Shown here in pieces: positions 1-8,649 of a stretch of 64,000 nt of DNA (position 1 is its first letter; every line of letters starts with the position of its first letter). The DNA comes from Streptomyces sp. Ag109_O5-1 (GTDB lineage: Bacteria > Actinomycetota > Actinomycetes > Streptomycetales > Streptomycetaceae), in NCBI RefSeq assembly GCF_003814875.1, contig NZ_RKQF01000001.1, positions 7,936,001 through 8,000,000 on the forward strand. Reading direction: 5' to 3'. A program made the translations under genes and the position numbers. A model generated the notes under the pieces. That model made no database searches. It worked only from the letters and a program-made list of their open reading frames with translations, and had not been told where the DNA came from.

Positions 1-706
1 CCGTCTGCTGGGCAAGATGGGCAAGTCCCTGAAGAACGCGGTGACTCCGGACGAGATCTGCGCCGAGTACGGTGCCGACACGCTGCGTCTGTACGAGATG
101 GCGATGGGTCCGCTGGACGTCTCCCGGCCGTGGGACACGCGCGCGGTGGTCGGCCAGTTCCGGCTGCTGCAGCGGCTGTGGCGCAACATCGTCGACGAGG
201 CGACCGGTGAGATCACCGTCACCGACGCCGAACCCGACGAGGAGACGCTGCGTGCCCTGCACAAGGCGATCGAAGGCGTCCGCCAGGACCTGGAGGGCCT
301 GCGCTTCAACACCGCCATCGCCAAGGTCACCGAGCTGAACAACCACCTGACCAAGGCCGGTGTCGCCGTGCCGCGTACGGTCGCCGAGCCGCTGGTGCTG
401 ATGATCGCGCCGCTGGCCCCGCACATCGCCGAGGAGCTGTGGCGCAAGCTGGGCCGCACCGACTCGGTCGTGCACCGGGACTTCCCGGTCGCCGACCCGC
501 AGTACGTCGTCGACGAGACCGTTACCTGCGTCGTCCAGATCAAGGGCAAGGTCAAGGCACGCCTGGAGGTGCCTCCGGCGATCTCCGAGGAGGAACTGGA
601 GAAGGCGGCGCTGGCCGACGAGAAGGTCGTCGCGGCGCTGGGCGGCGCCGACATCCGCAAGGTGATCGTGCGCGCGCCGAAGCTGGTGAACATCGTCACG
701 GCGTAA
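1..706 (+). CDS. leuS: leucyl-tRNA synthetase, C-terminal part (truncated by the window edge)
   Basis: Charges tRNA-Leu with leucine in the cytoplasm. The reading frame is open from base 2, so only the last 234 residues are present. The first residues, RLLGKMGKSLKN, are the class I KMSKS loop in its KMGKS form. It is followed by the helical anticodon-binding domain (for example LDVSRPWDTRAVVGQFRL and LAPHIAEELWRKLG) and the small C-terminal domain ending in IRKVIVRAPKLVNIVTA, which is typical of bacterial LeuRS. A strong bipartite hairpin lies 32 bases after the stop. The HIGH motif and editing domain lie outside the window. The identity is secure. Confidence 0.95.
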   Translation, partial: RLLGKMGKSLKNAVTPDEICAEYGADTLRLYEMAMGPLDVSRPWDTRAVVGQFRLLQRLWRNIVDEATGEITVTDAEPDEETLRALHKAIEGVRQDLEGLRFNTAIAKVTELNNHLTKAGVAVPRTVAEPLVLMIAPLAPHIAEELWRKLGRTDSVVHRDFPVADPQYVVDETVTCVVQIKGKVKARLEVPPAISEEELEKAALADEKVVAALGGADIRKVIVRAPKLVNIVTA

Positions 707-737
707 CGCCGCAGGCCGCCTCCGGGTGGTCCCCTAC

Positions 738-779
738 GGGCAGGTTCGGGGTTCTTCCGGAACCCTGGGCCTGCCCTTT
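738..779 (+). terminator. bipartite stem-loop after leuS
   Basis: GGGCAGG (738-744) pairs with CCTGCCC (770-776), and inside it GGGTTC (749-754) pairs with GAACCC (760-765) around a TTCCG loop. A short T run follows. This is the likely leuS terminator, lying before the next gene's ribosome binding site. Confidence 0.6.
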
Positions 780-857
780 GCGTTTACCGTTGAGGGGCGC
801 GGCCACCCACGCCGTGTGCGAGAGCGGTCGGGTGGTCGGGAGCGGAGGAGGAGCACC

Positions 858-1586
858 GTGGAAGCAGTGATCGTCGTATTCGCCCTGCTCTTCCTGCTCT
901 TCGTCGCCGGCGGGGCGTACGTCACGTTCAAGGCGGTCGGCGCCGCCAAGCGTGGTGTGGACCGTACGATCACCCAGGCCCGGCGCACGGTCGAGGATCA
1001 CACGCTGCGCGCCAGGTCCATGGTCCAGATCGGCCCGGCGGCCGAGATCGCCCAGATGAGGCTCACCCTGCGCACCTCGATGCGGGCCACCCAGGACGCG
1101 TTGCACGCGGGCGTCGCCGAGGACGAGTCACTGAAGGAGTCCCTCGGCCTCTTCCAGCGGCTCAGCGCGCACGGACACGAACTCGACGGCGAACTGCGGC
1201 GTCTGGAGTCCGAGCCGGACCGCGTCACGCTCGCCGGGCGGCTGCCCGAGCTGCGCCGTCGCACCGAGCGCATCACCGAGTCCGCGGACGCGTTGCGCTG
1301 GGCGGCCCGTGACCGGGCCCGCCGGTTCGCCGACGACGATCTGGACACCTTGAGCACACAGATCGGCGTCGAGGCGGACGCCCTGCGGCACTGGACCCGT
1401 CCGGCCCCCGCGCCCGACACCCCGCCGTGGCCCGAGGCCGCGGACGGCCCGGGCGACCGCCAGAGCTGGCCGGAGGCACCGAATTCGGCCGCCGCCGAGG
1501 AGCCTGTGAAGCCCGCGATCACCCCGCCCGGCCGACGCCAGGTCTACCCCTGGCAGAAGAAGCCCCGCCCGGAGAGCACCACTTGA
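858..1586 (+). CDS. membrane-anchored protein of unknown function
   Basis: A 242-residue protein I do not recognise as a named family. Residues 1-25 (VEAVIVVFALLFLLFVAGG...) form one transmembrane segment or signal anchor. Residues 30-180 are charged and alpha-helical, probably coiled coil, with many Arg, Glu and Leu. The tail is Pro-rich and ends in basic residues (YPWQKKPRPESTT). The GTG start at 858 was chosen because GGAGGAGGA precedes it at good spacing and the hydrophobic anchor then sits at the very N-terminus; the frame is open further upstream but reads through the leuS terminator. It is a lone gene between leuS and the degV-family gene. A role at the membrane is inferred only from the anchor. 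Confidence 0.75.
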   Translation: MEAVIVVFALLFLLFVAGGAYVTFKAVGAAKRGVDRTITQARRTVEDHTLRARSMVQIGPAAEIAQMRLTLRTSMRATQDALHAGVAEDESLKESLGLFQRLSAHGHELDGELRRLESEPDRVTLAGRLPELRRRTERITESADALRWAARDRARRFADDDLDTLSTQIGVEADALRHWTRPAPAPDTPPWPEAADGPGDRQSWPEAPNSAAAEEPVKPAITPPGRRQVYPWQKKPRPESTT

Positions 1587-1658
1587 TCCGGCCGGTACCG
1601 GTCAGGGGAAGCGGGGGCGGGCTGCCGCCCCTGGGCTACGCCAGGTAACCTCCAGCTC

Positions 1659-2504
1659 ATGTCCCGCCATGTCGCGATCGTCACCGATTCAACGGCCTAC
1701 CTGCCGCCGCGGACGATGGAGCGCCACGGCATCACCGCGGTACCCCTGACCGTCGTCCTGGGCGACCGGGCCCTCGAAGAGGGCACCGAGATCTCGACGC
1801 GTTCCCTGGCACAGGCCTTGCAGAAGCGGCGCCCCGTCACCACCTCCCGGCCCAGCCCCGAGGAGTTCGCCGAAACCTACCGCAGGGTCGCCGAGTCCGG
1901 GGCCACCGGCATCGTCTCGCTGCACCTGTCCGCCGAACTGTCCGGCACCTACGACGCGGCGGTCGTCGCGGCCCGCGAAGCACCCGTCCCGGTTCGGGTG
2001 GTGGACACCGGGATGGTCGCGATGGCGCTCGGCTTCTGTGCACTCGCCGCGGCCGAGTCCGCCGAGGCGGGCGGCACCGTCGACGAGGCCGTCACGGCGG
2101 CGGAGAAGCGCGCCGCGGGCACCTCGGCGTACTTCTACGTCGACACCCTCGACTATCTGCGCCGTGGCGGCCGTATCGGCGCCGCCCAGGCCCTGCTGGG
2201 TTCCGCGCTCGCCGTCAAACCCCTGCTCCAGCTGGACGGCGGACGCATCGAACTGCTGGAGAAGGTGCGGACGGCGTCCCGGGCCATCGCCCGTCTCGAG
2301 GAGCTCGCGGCCGATCGTGCGGGCAGCGCCGAGGTGGACATCGCCGTTCACCACCTCGCAGCCCCCGACCGTGCCTCGGCCCTCGCCGACCGGCTGCGGG
2401 CGCGGGTGCCCGGGCTGGCCGACCTGCATGTGAGCGAGGTCGGCGCGGTCATCGGCGCCCACACCGGACCCGGGCTGCTCGGGGCGGTCGTCTCCCCGCG
2501 GTGA
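1659..2504 (+). CDS. DegV family fatty-acid-binding protein
   Basis: A 281-residue DegV-family protein. The family binds a fatty acid between two domains, and some members (FakB) present it to a fatty acid kinase that phosphorylates it for phospholipid synthesis. Visible family motifs: N-terminal VAIVTDSTAYLP, the head-group loop TSRPSPEEF (about residue 62), LSGTYDAAV (about 93), the RRGGRIGAAQ loop (about 168) and C-terminal GAVIGAHTGPGLLG. Length fits the usual 275-290. It uses the ATG at 1659. It is a single gene upstream of comEA, a position that is conserved in streptomycetes as far as I know. Whether a FakA partner exists is not visible here. Confidence 0.9.
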   Translation: MSRHVAIVTDSTAYLPPRTMERHGITAVPLTVVLGDRALEEGTEISTRSLAQALQKRRPVTTSRPSPEEFAETYRRVAESGATGIVSLHLSAELSGTYDAAVVAAREAPVPVRVVDTGMVAMALGFCALAAAESAEAGGTVDEAVTAAEKRAAGTSAYFYVDTLDYLRRGGRIGAAQALLGSALAVKPLLQLDGGRIELLEKVRTASRAIARLEELAADRAGSAEVDIAVHHLAAPDRASALADRLRARVPGLADLHVSEVGAVIGAHTGPGLLGAVVSPR

Positions 2505-2634
2505 CCTGCGGATCCGGGGCGGCAGCCGTACCGCGTTCACTCGTGAGGGTGGCGAAGTTGTCCACAACCCGGCCGTGATCCACGGAAATCGGGCAAGATC
2601 ATCACGATTCGGCGGGAAGCCCCATCCTCGTCGC

Positions 2635-3771
2635 ATGGCACTTCGATCACGCTCACACACGACACATGCGACCAGCGGACCCGGCCGGGGTCCCGCCTCC
2701 GACGGCCGCACCCGGCACCGCCGGTCCCCGGTCCCGGTCCGCGCCCGCCACCGCCCGGCCCCGGCCGACGAACTGCGCCGCCGGGCGGAACTCCTCTTCG
2801 GCCAACAGGGAGTCACCGGGCCGGAGCCCGGACAAGGACCGCCGCGCGGAGGAACGGTGACCGGCACCGGTCCGGCGACCGGACTGACCGCGGCCACTGC
2901 CACGGCCGGGATGCGCGCCGCCGCATCCGGGGTGCGCACCGCCGTGGCCGCACTGTCCACAGCGGCGGCCGTCATGTCCTCGGCCCGCGCCCTGGCCGGC
3001 GAGACCACGACCCGGCGCGAGCCGGCGCTTCCCGCGATGCGGGCCCGGCTCGGGCTCGCTGTGCGGGAGCGGATGCCGGTGTGGCTGCAGACCCGCTGCG
3101 GGCTGGAACGCCGGGGCGCGGTCGCCCTCGGGGCGGTCCTCGTCGTGGCCGCGGCCCTTGCCGTCCAGCACTTCTGGACAGGCCGGACCGAGTCGGTGAA
3201 CGCGCCGGAGGTGGTGCGCGCGGAAGCACCGTACGAGAAAAGCGACAAGAGCGAGAAAAGCGGGAAGAGCGAGGAGAAGGCGCCGGCTGGGGGCGCCGGT
3301 ACCGCCACGGCGCCCGGTGGGACTGGCGCGGCTGTCGGCGAGATCGTCGTGGACGTCACCGGGAAGGTGCGTGAGCCGGGGGTTCACAGCCTGCCGGCCG
3401 GGTCCCGGGTGACCGACGCGCTACGGGCGGCGGGCGGGGTACGGCCGGGGACGGACACCGACGGACTCAACCGCGCCCGCTTCCTGGTGGACGGCGAACA
3501 GATCGTCGTCGGGGGCGGCCCCGCCCCGCCGGCCGCACCGGGCCAGGCCGCGGGTACCGCGACGGGAGCGGGCCCGGCCGCTCCGCTCTCCCTGAACACC
3601 GCGACCGTGGAGCAGCTCGACGCGCTGCCCGGAGTCGGCCCGGTCCTGGCCCAGCACATCGTCGACTACCGCACTCAGCACGTCGGTTTCCGCTCCGTCG
3701 ACGAACTCCGCCAGGTCAAAGGCATCGGCGACCGCCGCTTCTCCGACCTCCGGGATCTGGTACGGCCATGA
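2635..3771 (+). CDS. comEA: ComEA-like DNA-binding helix-hairpin-helix protein
   Basis: Related to ComEA, the membrane-anchored receptor that hands double-stranded DNA to the ComEC channel in competent bacteria. The 378-residue form has a long Arg-rich N-terminal region (1-155), a transmembrane segment (GAVALGAVLVVAAALAV, about 160-178), a Lys/Ser/Glu linker (EKSDKSEKSGKSEEK), an SLBB domain (EIVVDVTGKVREPGVHSL) and a C-terminal helix-hairpin-helix pair (LNTATVEQLDALPGVGPVLA ... VKGIGDRRFSDL). It overlaps comEC by the ATGA at 3768, so the two are translationally coupled. The ATG at 2635 is preferred; a GTG at 2575 would add 20 residues. The basic N-terminal extension is longer than in classical ComEA. 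Natural competence is not established in this genus. Confidence 0.88.
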   Translation: MALRSRSHTTHATSGPGRGPASDGRTRHRRSPVPVRARHRPAPADELRRRAELLFGQQGVTGPEPGQGPPRGGTVTGTGPATGLTAATATAGMRAAASGVRTAVAALSTAAAVMSSARALAGETTTRREPALPAMRARLGLAVRERMPVWLQTRCGLERRGAVALGAVLVVAAALAVQHFWTGRTESVNAPEVVRAEAPYEKSDKSEKSGKSEEKAPAGGAGTATAPGGTGAAVGEIVVDVTGKVREPGVHSLPAGSRVTDALRAAGGVRPGTDTDGLNRARFLVDGEQIVVGGGPAPPAAPGQAAGTATGAGPAAPLSLNTATVEQLDALPGVGPVLAQHIVDYRTQHVGFRSVDELRQVKGIGDRRFSDLRDLVRP

Positions 3772-6344
3772 GTGCCGTGACCGACGGTGCCCCGCCAGGG
3801 CCCGTGACCGTGCGCCGCCGGGCCGTCCCCACCGGCTCGGACGGGAGGCTCGGGACCGCGCACCCACGGCAGGACGGAGCGGCCGACCTGCGGCTGGTGC
3901 CGCCCGCGTCGGCCGCCTGGGCGACGGCGGCACTGACGCTGGACGCGGCACCGGGGTGGACGGCCGGGATCGCCGTCGCCTGCCTGGTCGCCGGGGTGAT
4001 CCTGCTGTGGCGGAGCCGGACGGGTCCTCGACCGGGGACAGAGACCGTCGACACCACGCCTCTCCCGGCGACTTGGCGGAGCGCCTCCGTCGGAGCCCTG
4101 CTCCTGTGCGTCGCCGGGGCGGCCGTCTCCGCCGGGCTGCACGGGGCGGACGTGCGCAGGGGGCCGGTGCCCGGGCTGGCCCGCGGGTACACGACCGTGA
4201 CCGCAGAGGTGGAGCTCACGAGCGACCCCTGGGTCAGCAGGCCGCGGGTGCAGGGGAATCACGCCACTCCGGTCGCGGTCCTGGTACGCGGCGAGGTACG
4301 GCGGGTGGAGACGAGCGACGGGACCGCGGTGACGACACGTGCGCCGGTGCTGATGGCCATCGACTCGGGCGTGCGGGCGCCCGTCGGCGGCGGTCGGACG
4401 GAGTGGCTCGGCCTGCTGCCCTCCACGCGGCTGCGGGTCAGCGGGCGGCTGGCGCCGGCGACGGCCGGCGGGGACCAGGTCGCGGCGATGCTGCGGGTGC
4501 GGGATTCGCCCGCCCCGATGCTGGTGGGGGAACCGAGCGGGCCGCAGCGGCTGGCCGGGCGGCTGCGGGCCGGACTGCGGGAGGCGACCGACGGGCTGCC
4601 CGAGGACGCGCGGGCCCTGCTGCCCGGACTGGTCGTCGGGGACACCTCGCGGATCACCCCCGAGCTGGACGAGGCCTTCGAGGAGACCGACCTCGCACAC
4701 ACCCTCGCGGTGTCCGGCAGCAACCTCACCATCCTGCTCGCCCTGTTCATCGGACCGCCGGGGCTGGCCCAGCAGGTCGAGCGGCGCGGCCTCGCCCCGC
4801 GCCTCGGACTGTCCCTGCGGGCGACCGCGTTGCTCGCGTCGGCACTCACACTCGGATTCGTCGTCGTGTGCCGTCCGGACCCCAGTGTGCTGCGGGCCGC
4901 GGCCTGTGGAGCCGTCGCCCTGCTCGCCCTGGCCACCGGCCGCCGCAGATCCCTGATCCCGGCGCTGGCGACGGCGATTCTGCTGCTGGTGCTGTACGAC
5001 CCGTGGCTGGCCCGCAGTTACGGCTTCCTGCTCTCCGTACTGGCCACCGGGGCACTGCTGGTACTGGCGCCCGGATGGAGCGAGGCACTGCGGCGGCACG
5101 GGGTGCCGGAACGGCTGGCCGAGGGGCTGGGAGCCGCCGCGGCCGCGCAGGCGGTGTGCGCACCGGTGATCGCGGTGCTGTCGGCGCGGGTGAGTCTGGT
5201 GGCGGTGCCCTGCAATCTGCTGGCCGAGATCGCGGTCGCGCCGGCCACGGTGCTGGGGTTCGCGGCGCTCGCGGTGGCTCCGGTGGCGATGCCGGTGGCC
5301 AAGGCGCTGGCATGGTGCGCGAGTTGGCCGGCCGGATGGATCGCGGGGATCGCCCGGACCGGGGCCGGGCTGCCGGGTGCGGGAGTGGACTGGCCCGGGA
5401 GCTGGGCGGGGGCGCTGCTGCTCGCCGGGGTCACCGTGCTCGTCGTACTGCTGGGGCGGCTGCTGCTGCGGCATCCGTGGTGGTGCGGGGTGCTCGGGGT
5501 GCTGCTCGTGCTGCTGGTCGTGCGGCCGGTGCCGCTGACCCGGGTGATCACGGGCTGGCCGCCGCCCGGCTGGCGGCTGGCGATGTGCGATGTCGGGCAG
5601 GGCGACGCGACCGTGCTCGCGGCGGGTCCGGGAACGGGCGTGGTGGTGGACGCCGGGCCCGATCCGGCGCTGGTCGACCACTGCCTGCGGGAACTCGGCA
5701 TCACCCGCGTTCCGCTCCTCGTCCTCACCCACTTCCACGCCGACCATGTCGCGGGGCTGCCCGGGGTGCTGCGCGGGCGGACGGTGGCGCAGATCGAGAC
5801 GACCGGGTTCGAGGAACCGGCGGACCAGGCCGAGTTCGTACGCAGGGAGGCGGCCGAGCACCACGTCCCGCTGACGCGGGCGGTCGCCGGGGAGCGGCGC
5901 AGGGCCGGGCCGCTGGACTGGCAGGTGCTGTGGCCGCAGGCTGATCCGGCATCGGTGCCGGACGGCCCGAACGACGCGAGCGTGGCGCTGCTGGTCCGCT
6001 CGGCCGGACTGCGGATGCTGCTGCTCGGGGACCTCGAACCCCCGGCCCAGCAGGAACTGCTGAGATCACCGGCGGCTGCCGAACTGGGCCGGGTGGACGT
6101 TCTGAAAGTGGCCCATCACGGGTCCGCGTACCAGGATCCGCAGCTGATACGGCTGGTGGCGCCGAGGGTCGCACTCATTTCGTGCGGAACGGACAACCCG
6201 TACGGTCACCCGGCACCGGGCACGGTGGCCGAGCTCGAGGGTTTGGGGGCGGTGGTGCTGCGGACCGACCGGGACGGGGCGCTCGCCGTGACCGGTGGCC
6301 GTACGGGGCGGGAGACGGGGGAGCTGAGCGTGGCGCGAGACTGA
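3768..6344 (+). CDS. comEC: ComEC/Rec2 family DNA-channel protein
   Basis: An 858-residue polytopic membrane protein of the ComEC/Rec2 family, which carries single-stranded DNA across the membrane in transformable bacteria. Visible parts: hydrophobic N-terminal segments, an OB-like soluble domain (about 140-260), the competence membrane domain beginning at LAHTLAVSGSNLTILLALF (about 305) with many helices up to about 590, and a C-terminal metallo-beta-lactamase-like domain with VGQGDATVL, DAGPD, LTHFHADHVAGLPG and VLKVAHHGSAYQ. The metal-binding HxHxDH motif is intact, so the C-terminal domain may be an active nuclease. It is coupled to comEA by an ATGA overlap and followed 4 bases later by the acetyltransferase gene. 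Confidence 0.93.
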   Translation: MSAVTDGAPPGPVTVRRRAVPTGSDGRLGTAHPRQDGAADLRLVPPASAAWATAALTLDAAPGWTAGIAVACLVAGVILLWRSRTGPRPGTETVDTTPLPATWRSASVGALLLCVAGAAVSAGLHGADVRRGPVPGLARGYTTVTAEVELTSDPWVSRPRVQGNHATPVAVLVRGEVRRVETSDGTAVTTRAPVLMAIDSGVRAPVGGGRTEWLGLLPSTRLRVSGRLAPATAGGDQVAAMLRVRDSPAPMLVGEPSGPQRLAGRLRAGLREATDGLPEDARALLPGLVVGDTSRITPELDEAFEETDLAHTLAVSGSNLTILLALFIGPPGLAQQVERRGLAPRLGLSLRATALLASALTLGFVVVCRPDPSVLRAAACGAVALLALATGRRRSLIPALATAILLLVLYDPWLARSYGFLLSVLATGALLVLAPGWSEALRRHGVPERLAEGLGAAAAAQAVCAPVIAVLSARVSLVAVPCNLLAEIAVAPATVLGFAALAVAPVAMPVAKALAWCASWPAGWIAGIARTGAGLPGAGVDWPGSWAGALLLAGVTVLVVLLGRLLLRHPWWCGVLGVLLVLLVVRPVPLTRVITGWPPPGWRLAMCDVGQGDATVLAAGPGTGVVVDAGPDPALVDHCLRELGITRVPLLVLTHFHADHVAGLPGVLRGRTVAQIETTGFEEPADQAEFVRREAAEHHVPLTRAVAGERRRAGPLDWQVLWPQADPASVPDGPNDASVALLVRSAGLRMLLLGDLEPPAQQELLRSPAAAELGRVDVLKVAHHGSAYQDPQLIRLVAPRVALISCGTDNPYGHPAPGTVAELEGLGAVVLRTDRDGALAVTGGRTGRETGELSVARD

Positions 6345-6348
6345 GGGC

Positions 6349-7203
6349 ATGAACTCGGTGAACTCCGCTCGGATCGACGCCTATCTCCGCCGTCTCGGGG
6401 CCGCCCGCCCGGCCCGGCCCACCGCAGGGGCCCTGCGTGAGCTGCATCTGCGGCATCTGCGGACCGTGCCCTTCGAGAACCTGTCGATCCACCTCGGCGA
6501 GGAGATCGTGCTGGAGGAGAAGCGACTGCTGGACAAGGTGGCGGGCGCGGGCCGGGGCGGGTTCTGCTACGAACTCAACGGTGCCTTCTCGGTGTTGCTG
6601 ACCGCGCTGGGTTTCGAGGTGACGCCGCTGGCAGGGCGGGTGTACGGGGACGAGGGGCGGCTCGGGATCCCGTACGACCATCTCGCGCTGCGGGTACGGA
6701 CGGCGGACGGGGACGAGTGGCTCGCCGACGTCGGTTTCGGGGCGCACAGCCACCACCCGCTGGCGTTCGGGGAGCGGGGTGAGCAGGCCGATCCCGGCGG
6801 GACGTTCCGGATCACGGCGGCCGGGCCGGACGCGGCGGGGGCGGGGGGAGAGGACGGTGCGGCTGCCCGGGACCTGGATGTGCTGCGCAACGGGAAGCCG
6901 GAGTACCGGTTGGAGGTCCGGCCGCGGGTGCTGGGGGACTTCACGGCCGGGGCGTGGTGGCACAGCACCTCGCCGTCGTCCCACTTCACACAGTCGCTGG
7001 TCTGCTCCCGGATCGCCGAGGACGGCGGGCGGATCACGCTCGGCGGCCGGACGCTGACGGTGACGGCGGCCGACGGGGCGCGCGAGGCAAGGGAGTTGAA
7101 GCGCGACGAGGAGGTGCTGGGGGCCTACCGGGACTGGTTCGGGATCGGGCTGGACCGTGTGCCCACTGTGCGAAATCCGCGGAACGACGACCCGAACGGG
7201 TAA
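6349..7203 (+). CDS. arylamine N-acetyltransferase
   Basis: Transfers acetyl groups from acetyl-CoA to arylamines or hydrazines through a Cys-His-Asp triad. The triad is visible: Cys in AGRGGFCYELNGAF (about residue 69), His in IPYDHLALRV (about 110) and Asp in WLADVGFGAH (about 125). The N-terminal PFENLSIHLGEEI is also diagnostic. At 284 residues the length fits the family. It starts 4 bases after comEC, so it is probably read from the same transcript, although the two functions have no obvious link. Some actinomycete relatives act as amide synthases in ansamycin clusters, but no such cluster is present, so a general detoxifying role is more likely. Confidence 0.92.
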   Translation: MNSVNSARIDAYLRRLGAARPARPTAGALRELHLRHLRTVPFENLSIHLGEEIVLEEKRLLDKVAGAGRGGFCYELNGAFSVLLTALGFEVTPLAGRVYGDEGRLGIPYDHLALRVRTADGDEWLADVGFGAHSHHPLAFGERGEQADPGGTFRITAAGPDAAGAGGEDGAAARDLDVLRNGKPEYRLEVRPRVLGDFTAGAWWHSTSPSSHFTQSLVCSRIAEDGGRITLGGRTLTVTAADGAREARELKRDEEVLGAYRDWFGIGLDRVPTVRNPRNDDPNG

Positions 7204-7229
7204 TTCGGGCTTCACGGGATGAGGTGTTA

Positions 7230-7261
7230 CTACTGGCGCGTAGAGTGCTACTCGTGCGTAG
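7230..7261. promoter_or_regulatory. tandem CTAC/GTAG palindromes upstream of the yceI-family gene
   Basis: CTACTGGCGCGTAG (7230-7243) and CTACTCGTGCGTAG (7248-7261) are two copies of CTACT-N3-GCGTAG. Each is itself an imperfect palindrome, and their centres are 18 bp apart. The layout looks like a double operator for a dimeric repressor controlling the gene that starts at 7378. The cognate regulator is not identified. Confidence 0.4.
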
Positions 7262-7377
7262 TTCCAGCGTATGTGCTGGATTCCCGTGATGTGAGCCCGT
7301 GTTGCCCCGAAAGCCGCATCGGTGATCGAATGTGTCTTCGGCAACGGATGGTGGCGAGGCGTACAGGGGTGGCGTGG

Positions 7378-8259
7378 ATGTTCGGCCGCTTGATGGCAAA
7401 CCGAACGAACCGGGTGCAACGGACGAGTCCCCTCGCGGCGGTGCGGACTCCGCCCGACGCCGGGGTACTGAGCTGCCGAGCGCTCGACCCGGTCAACGAA
7501 CCGGTGGCGAACGCGGAGTTCGCGGTCAGCGACGCCATGGGGCGGACGGTGGTCAGCGGTGGAGCGGACCCCTACGGGTCGTTCATGACGACCGTGCCGG
7601 CCGGGGAGTACCGGCTGGCGGTGTCCGCCGAAGGGTTCACGCCGTACCGGGCGACCGCACTGGTCGGCGAGAACTGCCTTGCCTCGCTCGGTGACGTGAC
7701 CCTCCAGGTCGCCCAGCCGCCGGACCTGCCGGCGCCGGGGGACTGGGAGATCGAGCCGACACATTCCTCGATCGCCTTCACCGCGCGGCACATCGGACTG
7801 GCCCGGATCCACGGGCGGTTCAACTCGTTCGCGGGTGCGGTGCGGATCGCCGACCCGGTCGAGCGGTCCGCGATGCACATCGTGATCGACGCCGCGACCA
7901 TCGACACGGGTGTCCGGATGCGGGACGACCATCTGCGGTCGGCGGACTTCCTGGACGTGCAGCGGTTTCCGACACTGGAGTTCTACAGCGACCGGTTCGT
8001 GCACAGGGGCGGCACCAAGTGGGCCGTCACCGGGGCGCTGTCGCTGCACGGTGTGACACGCACGGTCACTCTGGACACGGAGTACCTCGGGCTCGGCAAC
8101 GGCATGGAGGGCGAGACGCGGGCGGCCTGCCGGGCCACGACCGAACTGCACCGGGACGACTTCACCGTGAGCTGGCAGACGATGCTGGCGCGCGGGATCG
8201 CGGTCGTCGGGCCGAGCATCCGGGTCGACCTCGATGTGCAGATCGTGCCGAAGGGCTGA
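7378..8259 (+). CDS. YceI family protein with an N-terminal carboxypeptidase-regulatory-like domain
   Basis: YceI proteins are lipocalin-like beta barrels that bind isoprenoids or similar lipids. This 293-residue protein has two parts. Residues 25-115 resemble a carboxypeptidase-regulatory-like beta sandwich (VLSCRALDPVNEPVANAEF ... DPYGSFMTTVPAGEYRL). Residues 120-293 are the YceI domain (GDWEIEPTHSSIAFTARHIG, then RDDHLRSADFLDVQRFPT and SLHGVTRTVTLD). No signal peptide is seen, so it is probably cytoplasmic, unlike E. coli YceI. The ATG at 7378 is chosen because AGGGG lies 8 bases upstream; an ATG at 7348 is possible. It stands alone behind a pair of operator-like palindromes. Confidence 0.88.
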   Translation: MFGRLMANRTNRVQRTSPLAAVRTPPDAGVLSCRALDPVNEPVANAEFAVSDAMGRTVVSGGADPYGSFMTTVPAGEYRLAVSAEGFTPYRATALVGENCLASLGDVTLQVAQPPDLPAPGDWEIEPTHSSIAFTARHIGLARIHGRFNSFAGAVRIADPVERSAMHIVIDAATIDTGVRMRDDHLRSADFLDVQRFPTLEFYSDRFVHRGGTKWAVTGALSLHGVTRTVTLDTEYLGLGNGMEGETRAACRATTELHRDDFTVSWQTMLARGIAVVGPSIRVDLDVQIVPKG

Positions 8260-8320
8260 GCAGGCCGTTCGGGATCGTTCCGGTTCCTCGCGGTGGTTCG
8301 CGGTGTCCGAGAATAGGGCC

Positions 8321-8566
8321 GTGAGCGATGTGAGACATGTGCTGGTGCTGCCGGACCGGGAAGCGGCCGAGGAGGCCGCCGAGGCGCTCGGGGAGCGGTT
8401 CGGGATCGGCGAGGAGCCGCGGCTGGTGCGGGACGCGCTGGCGGGGGAGGACGACGCGGAGGACGCGCAGTGGCTGGTGCTGCTGAAGGATGACGCGAGG
8501 CGGTTGGACCCGGCGGAGCTGGACGAGTTCGCCGGGGAATGGGAGGGATGGCGGGAGGAGCCGTGA
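8321..8566 (+). CDS. small acidic hypothetical protein
   Basis: An 81-residue acidic protein beginning VSDVRHVLVLPDREAAEEAA from a GTG at 8321. It is rich in Glu, Asp and Ala and contains AQWLVLLKDDARRLDPAELDEFA. The frame is open upstream to 8234, but that part overlaps the end of the yceI-family gene and reads unlike protein; a GTG at 8303 is another possible start. The pattern beta-strand / helix / helix / LVLL strand suggests a small ferredoxin-like fold, similar to other short actinomycete proteins that I cannot name. It lies between the yceI-family gene and holA in the same direction. Function unknown. Confidence 0.65.
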   Translation: MSDVRHVLVLPDREAAEEAAEALGERFGIGEEPRLVRDALAGEDDAEDAQWLVLLKDDARRLDPAELDEFAGEWEGWREEP

Positions 8567-8649
8567 CCTGCCGGTACCGGTGGCCGTGCCGCTGAAGGGC
8601 GAGCGGCTGCGCGGACTCGTTGTCAGTGGGCCGTGGGATGCTTGGCGCG

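Noticed and set aside
3675..5864. 729-codon reverse frame opposite comEC
   Set aside because: Arg/Pro/Gln/His-rich shadow with no family features; comEC is clear on the plus strand.
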